NCBI GenBank assembly: GCA_036768485.1
Contig: JAVLUZ010000143.1
Location: 2,847,633-2,911,632 of the forward strand
Origin: Mermis nigrescens
Taxonomy: Eukaryota > Nematoda > Enoplea > Mermithida > Mermithidae
Direction of reading: 5' to 3'
Length of the DNA: 64,000 nt
Part shown: positions 42,416 through 64,000 of the stretch, in pieces
Position numbering within the stretch: the stretch's first letter is position 1
Layout: every line of letters begins with the position of its first letter
The notes under the pieces: generated by a model
What the model was told of the DNA's origin: nothing
The model's input: the letters and a program-made list of their open reading frames with translations, nothing else
Databases searched by the model: none
Translations under genes and position numbers: made by a program

Positions 42416-42783
42416 CCCCTTAAATCGACCCCTGGGGCCCGGACTTCTTCCGGCAATTTTATAAGATTTTATGAAACAACGCATGTCCTTACATACTTGT
42501 AAGCTGCATTGCACGATTATTTACCCATGATGTATACCTTGTATTTGCACAAATGTCATGCAGTATTTCCGCTCGTGATTGTCCAAACGGACGCCTAATG
42601 CTTGACATTATTCCCAAAATTATGAATGCAGCAATAAAAAAATTTGCCCAGCTATTAGGTTACGTATACACTCGTCATGCGTGTGCTCACAAGGTTCGTT
42701 ATGAAATTTGACACTTTCGAATTAATCGCCTGATTTGCCATGTTATTCTAAAGTGAGAAATCGCGAACGACCGCTACCGAATA

Positions 42784-44826
42784 ATGAGATTAATCGCAAG
42801 AATGCTCTACTGGAATTTGCGTTTGGAAAAAATCATGATATGGACTCTGAGGTCCGGTTCCAGCTTCAGTTTTTTGGCCAATTGCTTCTTCTACTTGCTC
42901 CTATTTTGCCGTCCTTTCAAGCTAAACCTTAACATTCATTGGTACCTGTGCAATTTCGCCATCAGCGAAATGATGCGAAACGCGGCCGTTTTTGTGCACG
43001 GATTTTTGTGGGAAAAAATGATCCTATTTTCGACCAACGTCGACATTTTTCCGAGGAGTTCGAATTCGACGAATTCGACCTCGATGATTTCATCAAAATT
43101 CGATTTCGATAAATCCAACTCGCTTTTCGCCCAGTATATGCATACTTTGTTCGTCAGGGACGTCGTCGATTCGGTGATGGATATCTGTCGAATGACCACT
43201 TGCGTTTACGGTTACTTGATTTTGCTTCAATTCTATTTTTCCGTAAAAACGCTGTTCGACGATTACGAGGACAAATTCGCCGGCGCTTCGCAGCGATTCG
43301 ACTGCCGAAATATTTTCGTTTCTGTGATTATTTGGATCGCTTCGATTTGCTACGTGGCCCTCATTTCGCTTTGCGTCGCCGAACCGTCCTACTCCGATGC
43401 GGCTTATATCGTCGTCGATTTCGATGCAGGCAAGTATGGCTGACACAAACGGGCGTGTGGAGGGGGGTTTGGGGGTTACACGCCTTCAAAATCTGAAAAA
43501 CCTCCGCAAAAATCGATAACCCCGAGAACTGAATTTTTAGCATGTTTATAGGGATTTTTCAGCCGGTTTTGACCCACCCCCAGAATTTGGCCGCTGCCCG
43601 TTTATGGTTGGTGACCTTTTAAATTTGAAGGACGAACATTTTGAATTCAGATTTGTTATCTTGACAAAGCAAAAATAATTGAGCGTTTCTTAAAGTGCTC
43701 TCAAATAATTGAAAAATTTCATTCTAACCTATTCGTGTACAAAAATGAGTCGTTTAAAATAGCCATATAAATGATTTTTCGATTCTGTCAGCACGTTCGA
43801 CTCTGCTAAAAAGTTTTTGACTTGTTCTACAGTCAGCTCTGGTAGCATTAGGAAAAGCAATCAGAAAATGAATTATGCGGGACGGGAAGCGTTAGAAAAT
43901 TTAACTTACGTGCACACATATTTATCACACCAACCATAACGACTCGAAATTTCGGGAGTGGGGTCCTCGACTATTTTTACGGATAATGATGACCTCCAGT
44001 TTTTGGTCAAAAACGCCTAAAAACGGCCAAAAAATTCGATTTTTTTCTAAAATCGGGGTGGATTCAAAAATTTTCTGGCTTTATGGGATGGAGGAAAGCC
44101 AGTTTTTGGTGGGGGATCCCCCATAAAGGTCGTACTTGGGCTGTTTTGAGGATAAAAATTTTACAAAAACGACAATCTTCGTCTTTAGCTCAGAACGTGT
44201 AATAAAATATTTTCTGGTAGTGTCAATCAAATGCGAAGATTTTTCGATTCTTTTTTTGTTTGTGAGACCCTTGTAAAGAATATTTGTATGTACATATACT
44301 TCCGAAATTTTGAGGTCGTCCTCCCCCAGTCCCCCTTTAGCTACCTGCTTCAATTATAGCCGTCGCTATTGCCTTTTCGACGCTCTATCTTATCAGCCTG
44401 ACTCTGTTGCTGGCTAAGACGATTCGTTGCTCGTTGGTCGAAAAAATTTGCATATTCGATGCCTGCAGCGATCGCCGAATTTTCGACACATTTTGTCGAT
44501 TTCGCAAACTCGGCCTCCGTTATTTGACCGTTCTTAATTTGGCCCTGTTTTTGCCCGCTTTCGCCATCGTAGTCGGATCCGTGGCCAATTTTGTTCCGTT
44601 TCTTCTGAAAAATCAAGCTTATTTGGCCGCCGTTGACAAATCGTCCGTCGTATATTTGTCGTTAATGTCGGCTGTGTGGAGCTTCGTTTGGTTGCACATC
44701 GATTGTTCGTTGGAGGACCAAAAACCCAAGCGATACGCTATGCTTTCGAAGGATTTGGAATGGTCCTTGGCCATTAAGCAAAACTTCGATGGACCGGCTA
44801 AATATTCGTCGAACTCAGCACCATGA
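42784..44826 (+). CDS. Two-exon multi-pass membrane protein, possible insect chemoreceptor
   Basis: Exon 1 is 42784-43429 and exon 2 is 44360-44826 (stop TGA), giving about 371 residues. Only a GC-AG intron (GCAG|GCAAGT ... ATTATAG) keeps the frame; the nearby GT donor would not. Six or seven hydrophobic segments are visible: near residues 26-44, 51-80, 143-160, 185-205, 215-238, 268-298 and 310-325. The size, segment number and arrangement would fit a gustatory-receptor-type protein, but I see no decisive TYhhhhhQF motif, and the N-terminal start is uncertain. It is GC-richer than its surroundings, as expected for host coding DNA. The intron holds a D1-like element and a D2 repeat. It lies downstream of, and convergent with, SLC30A9. 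Coding nature is likely; the family is a guess. Confidence 0.5.
43446..43612 (-). mobile_element. D1b-like element in the intron
   Basis: CAAACGGGCGTG ... GCCCGTTTATGG ends with a diverged interior. Confidence 0.5.
43950..44130 (-). repeat. D2 repeat copy 2
   Basis: Reverse complement resembles 31115-31290: GGGGGATCCCCCACC, GCCAGAAAATTTTTG, GGCCGTTTTTAGGCGTTTTT. Confidence 0.45.
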
Positions 44827-45897
44827 TGATATGGATAGTGTCAAAATGGAATTTATTGTACATTTTTCAACAAACTTTATGTACATCCACGAAACGACAT
44901 TATTTGTGAATAATTTGTATCTTGGCGTACACAATAATTTCGTAGATAGAATTGAACTTACTCGTAGTTTTCAAAGTTTTTATAAATCAGTTTCAAATAC
45001 ATATGTAGTCTAAGTTTGAACAAGACGAATTTTCACCTGCATTGCTGGTACGTAACTGTATCGCATTGATACATAATTACCGTAATTGCTGGTTTATGTA
45101 GTACCTATTGTCGGTAAAAATTCTTAAAATTCATGCCCTAACTTCATAATTAAAACAGCTTTATATAATGCATGCAGTTTATGGTTGAACCTTTGGCCTG
45201 GCTATAAGATGACCCACACATTTTATCGCTAAAGTTCAGCTGAATATTAGCGGGATTTCTGAAAAGAGTTTATAAATGACTTAAGCATTTCTACTTACAC
45301 AGACAGGGCAAAACGGCACTTAAATAAAAAAGATAAAAACTTCGAAGTTTATGCCGAGTCAACAAAAAACACTTCTTCTCTTCTTAAACGCACTTCGCAA
45401 TCAGGCATTAAGTTCCACAAAACCTAAGGTATGTAAGTACGTCATATGCAGGTGGGCAGCGGCCAAATTCTAGGGGTATTGGGCGAGATTGTGAAAAATT
45501 CCGAATCTGGGGGTTAATGACTTTAAGGGGAAGAGGTCCGCCAGATTCTCGGGTTCTCGGGGTCCAGACTACACGTAGGCGTAAGGGGTAGGTAGTAGTA
45601 ATAGTCGCCCATCTAGCCTAACCATGGGCGCATAGCGCCTATCTTTTCAGCATACTACGTTGAACATAGCAAAGAACTGTTCGGCAACATAAAAAACTTT
45701 ACCGAGCAAACATGACGTCACTTTCGCGACTGACTCAGTTTTTTATGCTTCAGAGCCTAAAATGGTATGAGTAAATGGTCATAACTTTTGATCTAAGAAC
45801 AATGAAGGAAAGCGGTTTTCAGATTCAAATTCCTCGTATAAATTTCTGTAAAAATATCAAATTTTAGCCGTTTTGCTCAATTTTCAATTCCTCAACT
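44827..45897. other. Spacer
   Basis: No gene seen. 45450-45600 contains a diverged, partial D1-type element (GGTGGGCAGCGGCC ... ACGTAGGCGTAAGGG). Confidence 0.3.
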
Positions 45898-46067
45898 GAT
45901 AGTCTGTTTCACACAACTTCAGTTATAAATTTTAAACCGATCTCCGACAATAAGCTGACAGATTGCGATTATAGCATTGAACTGATATATAATTATCGTA
46001 ACCCCACGGCTTACTCTCGTTGGAAATTCTTAGAATTTACGCACAAAGTTATGTGAAACAGACTATA
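45898..46067 (+). mobile_element. M2 MITE
   Basis: About 170 bp; ATAGTCTGTTTCACACAACTT at the left and AAGTTATGTGAAACAGACTAT at the right form the inverted ends. A second copy lies in reverse at 52805-52973. Confidence 0.75.
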
Positions 46068-47985
46068 TGTAGTCATTTATTTCACATTAAAATTTGATTA
46101 AAAATTGTCAGGAAAATGTGATACTCATCTCATGTTAAATCGGCTACTTTACACATGCTAAGGTTTCCTTCCAAGCTGTTCACCAAACAGCAGTAAAAGT
46201 GTTTTGAGAGGACGCCTTCTTTTTTCAGAGGCTTTTTTTTCAGACACTCAGATTCGCAACCCTAGCGTTACATGGAACATTTTAAAAAATTGAGCTTTCG
46301 TAACGCTTTAGGACTAAAATTAATTTTCAGTGTAAACTTAGTATAACTACAGGGTGTAAAGAAAGCATGCAGTCGGATTCTTAATCCTGATCTTACGGAA
46401 CAAATTTTGAAAAAATTTAAGTTTTGCAATGCTCTGGAAGTAAAATAAATTTGTAGTGTAAAGTTTACACATCAACAATAATTGAAGTACAAACTTTACA
46501 TAACTACAGGGTTTAGGGAAAACTAACACTCAGATTCGTAATTCTGACGTTACATAGAACGTTTTGAAAAAAAGCTTTTGCAACGCTCTAGAACTAAAGT
46601 TAATTTTCAGTGTAATGTAACGAATGACAGTCTTAACTGATGATTATTCATCAGTTTGCTTTATTTATAACATTGTACTTTGCACTGAGAAAATGTTTTA
46701 TTTCTATTAGATATATTTTTCGGCGTTTTTATGGCATATCGCGAATCTGAATCTAAAAATCATAAGATTGGTCATCAGAAAAACTAACATAACTTACTTC
46801 GCGCGTCATTGCATACTCCTCAATCATCTTCCATTCCAAAATTATAATATTCGTCATGTTTTAACTAATTTAATAGCATAAAAAGTGGCTTGTGATTCTT
46901 AGCTTTTATTTCGTATTCACGTATCATTCGACGATTCGGTTCATTATTCGATTACCATTCGCTTACTGCCATTTTCGAACTTGTTTACTTATTTTAACAC
47001 TTAACTATAATAAAACATTAGCACTTATTCGAAAGCCGGGTCTTCACAATAAAACACACAACCACCAATTGTAAAGATTTTTTTTAGTCGGATTCGTTAT
47101 TCTGATACTACTCTGATATTACGATCGACATTTATAGAAAAAATTAACCCTTCACAATGGTCAGAAGACAAATGAATATTAGATGTAAATCACTTTGCAC
47201 CACTGTTGAGTGTAAAGATACGCGCCCTACTGACGTATAACGTTTGACCCTGGTACATTTTTAGACTTGTGATTATGTCCAGACTCATAACCGGAGAAGT
47301 TGGCAAAAATAAACAAGACAGAAACACGCTTAACACCCCCTATTTTTGACTTTACACTTCCCGAAAAAGCTCAATATTGATGTAAATAAAGACCAATTTG
47401 CTGTTACATGTACCCCTAAGAAAGTACTTTATTTTTATTCGATTCGACTCCGAAGCCGGACAAATAGGGGCAAAAACGTATTTTTCCACTTCAACATATC
47501 CATCACAATGTATACTTCTTAAAAGTCTGTACCTAAGTCCACATTGAGTGTAAATAAATTCGGTTTAGGCCAGTTTGTAGCATTTGAATCGTATTAGGTT
47601 TGTGTATGAAAAACTTCTGTTCCACCCGATTTGATATATTGACCAATCGAAAGAGGGGAAAATAGATTTTTTCGTTCAATGTTACACACAAATTTCGAAC
47701 TTTACACTTTCACAAATAACTCAATAGTGAGCTTTTAAACGCGGTTTGCTGCGACGAGTAGGCTTTGAACGTAATTTTTATTCTATTTAACTTGTCCCGA
47801 CTTACAAGCGGAGAAGTTGGTGTGAAAATCTGAGACAAGCCCGTTTTTTATGCTCTGTTTAAAGCAACCAACCGCTACGAGAGCATAATTGAAGATGCCA
47901 GTTTGCAGTGAAAATCTAGTACAGTAATAAGACTTCAGCAAAACATGAGCCATTTGGAATGGAGCAGACTATACATAGTAAATTT
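46068..47985. other. Repeat-derived spacer
   Basis: Recurring words such as GTGTAAAGTT, AACTTTACAC and TTACACTCAAT related to R4. No coding frame I can support. Confidence 0.35.
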
Positions 47986-47989
47986 CTAT

Positions 47990-48790
47990 CAGAAAAATAT
48001 TTTTGGGACTCATAACCTCAAGAAATAATGCGAAATTCAAAAACAAAAATACCGTTTTTAGAGAATTTCATGACACACTTTGGTCGTTTTTTTACACGGC
48101 TTGTGAACAACTCAGTATTAACGCCGAAAACAATTTAATGGCTTTGAATTGTAAAGGAAGAATCGCTCCAGATGCCAATTTTTTGTTTTTTGAATTTGGC
48201 ATTAGTTCTCCAATGGGAGTTTAAAATATGAAAATCTGAGGGGAACAAATTTTGGTCGAGTTTTCGACTTGTAATGTCTGCCAACAACTCTGGTCATGAG
48301 TCCCAAGAAATTTTTTCTGATAGAAATGTATTACGGCATGAGGGCTACTTTCTGCTTACCAGTAAACTTTTGTACACTCAATACGGAATTAGATCTACGG
48401 GTCTAAACTTAACACTCTAGTGGATAGTGTAAAAAAAGATTTTGTCTGAGATTTCTCTGCTAACTTTAGCTGTCATAAGTCAGGGCAAATTGAATAATAT
48501 AGAAATCAAGTACCTTCTAAGGGTTACACGTCGCAGCAAACTGCGTTTGAAAAAACGCAATATTGAGTCATTAATAGAGGTGTAAAGTTCTAAATCAGGG
48601 ATGTAGAATAGGCGAAAAAAACACGTTTTTTTCCGCTATTTTGGTTGGTACATAAATATCTAAAAAATATTTTGAAGAACAGAAGTTTTCCATATACAAA
48701 CGTACTACGATTCAAAGGCTACAAACTTACACAAACCGAATTTCTTTACACTCAATGGGGAGTTAAGGTTCAGATTTTCAAAGTTTACAA
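47990..48790 (+). repeat. R4 long repeat copy 2
   Basis: See 37560-38350; direct orientation. Confidence 0.65.
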
Positions 48791-49502
48791 TAAGTTGGAT
48801 GTTGGAAAATGCGTTTCTGTCCGTTTTTTTGTTTGCCACGTTCTCCGGTTAGAAGTCGGGATAGGACGAACAAAGTAAAAATAAAGTGCTTTGTAGGGGT
48901 ACACGTCACAGCGAATTGAACTTATTTACATCAATATTTAGCTTTTTCGAAAGATGTAAAGTCAAACATTGGGTGTTAAACGTGTTTCTGTCCAATAGTT
49001 CCATTTTCGGGTTTGACCCATGCTTTCCATTTTTTCATCTTAGCCATAAACGAAAAATTTCAATTAAGTTAATCGAGTGTCCATGATTTTTGCTTTGTTT
49101 CCTAAAATAATCATTTTCAATCTAAAAATTAAATACATAGAAACATTTTCCTATTTCTGTTTCAATTTTTCATTTTCCAGATTTTGCCTATGTATTGTTC
49201 CATTGGCGGCGATTTTTCCCTTGGCCATGAATGAATACGGACAAAATTTCAGCGAAGGGCATCAAAACATCCATGATGTAATTTTTGCTAAAGAATATAC
49301 ATTTTCAACGGGAAAATTCGAAAATGGACAATTTTTCATTCCCGGATTTTGATCAATTTCTATTTCCGAATTAGACCTTTCCTCTTGCACCTGTATATGT
49401 AAGCTTCGAGACCAGTCATATATAAGACGGACTGTACATATGTATGTATAAATTCAATTTTTCTAGAACTCGCTATTGACCAATGACCAATGCCATGACT
49501 TC

Positions 49503-49575
49503 GCCGCGATAGCTCAGTTGGGAGAGCGTTAGACTGAAGATCTAAAGGTCGCTGGTTCAATCCCGGCTCGCGGCA
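49503..49575 (+). tRNA. trnF: tRNA-Phe (GAA)
   Basis: 73 nt, full cloverleaf: acceptor GCCGCGA/TCGCGGC with discriminator A, D arm GCTCAGTTGGGAGAGC, anticodon loop with GAA (ACTGAAGAT), T arm with GGTTCAATCC. No intron. It matches the standard metazoan tRNA-Phe. It lies in one arm of an inverted duplication whose other arm carries the second copy. Confidence 0.95.
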
Positions 49576-49687
49576 ATATTTTTTCTATTGAAGCTGAATC
49601 ATTTTTTTGCTCAAAATAGAAATCTTTAATAAAATAAGCGAATCGAAAGCGACAAATCGATTTATTTAAATAAAAAAAGGTCATTAT

Positions 49688-50102
49688 CATAGGTGGACTG
49701 AGCAGCACCAAGATTCTGAAGTAGTGTGCATGATTTTTCAAAGGTCAAAAAATGGTCTTAAAAATGGTGGTACGCACACCTGAGCGTGGGGGTATGCACC
49801 CTCCAAAAACCCAAATACCCCCAGAATTCAATTTTTGAAATTTTTCTTGTTTTTTCTAGCTTTTTTTGATGCCAGTGGATAGTGCTCGATGAGAAATGTT
49901 GAAAAATGGTGTTTTTCGCCATATCAATATTTTTAAGGCCATTTTTTGACCTTTGAAAAATCTTGCATCCCCAGAACTTTTGTGCCGCCCACCACAATTT
50001 TTCGACGTTTCTCATCGAGCACTATATCAAAGAATGTCGAAAAAAAATCTGAAAAATTGAATTCTGGGGGGTACAATGAGCATACCCCACGCCCACATGT
50101 GG
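49688..50102 (+). mobile_element. D1 element containing a nested D1
   Basis: The outer copy is split at about 49772 and resumes at about 49992. The inner copy is inverted. TCATTAT / TCATTAA flank the outer copy. Confidence 0.75.
49772..49991 (-). mobile_element. Nested D1 element
   Basis: CACACCTGAGCGTGGGG ... GTGCCGCCCACC inserted in another D1. Absent from the matching arm at 55.6-55.8 kb. Confidence 0.7.
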
Positions 50103-50544
50103 TCATTAATCGATGCATAACTTAAATTCCAAATTACAAAGAAGCTATAGAGCTTTTATAGTCTATTTTCAAGACAATATGATCCATACGTCGGTATGTA
50201 CATAAACGTTAAATCATTTTATTAGGCAAGCCACAATGTACATATAGTAGGTTTCGTTTAGCCTTTAAGTTTTAAAAAAAATTCAAAGCGGCTACAAGTG
50301 TTTTAAAGTAACACTGTAAACACGATACTGTACAGTATATCGGGTCATGTGAATATGTATGCCAATGCCATTGTTAAGCCGCATTACTGTGTGAATATTT
50401 TAAACCATTTTTGTAGCCCGATTCTTGCGGGAAAATTCGAAAGAAAATCGCAAAGCGAAATGAAACAGACTATAGGCAACGGATAAAACAGAAGATTCGG
50501 ATCACGTACATATGTACAGTCGTGTAAATAAAAATCACTGACCA

Positions 50545-50880
50545 GGCCTGTATCAAGGATTCGGCCAAGGGGGAGGGAGGGGCCTACATTTCGGAAAACT
50601 CGTCGAAAGAGCTCGCAAAACCACTTTTTTGGACGTTTTTCGACATTTGAGATAAAATTCGAATTTTCCGAGAAAATTTCCTATTTTTCCAAATACATTC
50701 GTTTTTTTGGTCGCGCTTCAGCCAAAATTATGGAAAATACTTCAGATTTGGCGCGAACGCCGGTAATTAGAATATTCTACGTCAGAAATGTGCAATTATT
50801 TCCATCTTTCGTGCAATATCTTACCTTTCGAAATTTTTCTAGGCCAAGAGGGGGCGCCCCCTAAATACGGCCCTGACTAT
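50545..50880. mobile_element. D3 MITE-like element
   Basis: GGCCTGTATCAAGGATTCGG at the left and AAATACGGCCCTGAC at the right are inverted relatives, both next to GGGGG-rich blocks and GGCCAAG. Confidence 0.45.
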
Positions 50881-50987
50881 GACAGTTATGTGCATACAAG
50901 TACACAATATGTAGGTAACAAATGGTACAATAAGCCTATTGTATCGCAATTGACACTAAAGGCAGTTTTCAACATATCTTGGCACAG

Positions 50988-63947
<12,960 letters not shown>

Positions 63948-64000
63948 CTAAGTGTAAAGTAAACAACAAGTGGAATAAGCGATTGTTTCCCTTCATTGGG

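Larger units (their letters stand above)
49503..50215 (+). repeat. Inverted segmental duplication, left arm
   Basis: The tRNA, ~120 bp of 3' flank (CGAAAGCGACAAATCGATTT), a D1 element and ~110 bp beyond (GCATAACTTAAATTCC ... GACAATATGATCCATACG) match 55485-56000 in reverse order. Confidence 0.8.

Noticed and set aside
49077..49352. Possible host exon after TTTTCCAG, ending in a 50-residue frame
   Set aside because: The acceptor is plausible, but no donor partner, homology or coding signal supports it; lies in repeat-rich DNA.

Overview
The window is genomic DNA from an invertebrate animal, probably an insect. It has intron-containing host genes with GT-AG splice sites, two eukaryotic tRNA-Phe genes, an AT-rich background, and many nested class I and class II transposons. 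The species cannot be named from sequence alone. Layout. Positions 1-6020 are the right part of one Polinton/Maverick DNA transposon (Polinton A): a cysteine-rich protein, a small membrane protein, a protein-primed family-B DNA polymerase, tandem repeats and a terminus ending in ACTACT. Positions 6021-8092 and 24427-29253 are the two halves of one minus-strand Ty3/gypsy-type retrotransposon, with gag and zinc knuckle, protease, RT, RNase H and integrase. It is split inside the RT thumb by a second, complete Polinton (Polinton B, 8093-24426, 16,334 bp). Polinton B has about 513-bp terminal inverted repeats, AGTAGT...ACTACT ends and a perfect 6-bp target duplication, TACAAA. It carries the usual set: PolB, chromodomain integrase, penton, major capsid protein, adenain-type protease and packaging ATPase. 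It also carries an unusual left arm with a TATA-binding protein homologue, an F-box protein and a zinc-ribbon protein that has a paralogue elsewhere in the element. A stand-alone copy of the PolB N-terminal domain lies beside the right repeat. Many of its genes start 25-40 nt after a TATAAATA box. Positions 29254-31750 are mostly unrecognised. A decayed LINE with endonuclease, RT and RNase H occupies 31750-36280. From 36300 to 64000 the sequence is host DNA: a two-exon multi-pass membrane protein resembling an insect chemoreceptor (42784-44826, +), two tRNA-Phe genes in a large inverted duplication, and the last eight exons of a SLC30A9/ZnT9 gene on the minus strand (63947 down to 50988). The introns and spacers are filled with several families of short non-autonomous elements. 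The commonest is about 235-260 bp with CATA(C/G)GTGGGC / GCCCAGGTGTGG ends and 7-bp target duplications. How the parts work together. The Polinton B genes look like a self-contained virus-like programme: integration, protein-primed replication, a capsid module, and apparently its own promoter-recognition factor matched to a uniform TATA box. Most Polinton and retroelement reading frames are broken by 1-nt indels, often in homopolymers, while the SLC30A9 exons are clean. Some of the breaks may therefore be residual sequencing error in repeats.
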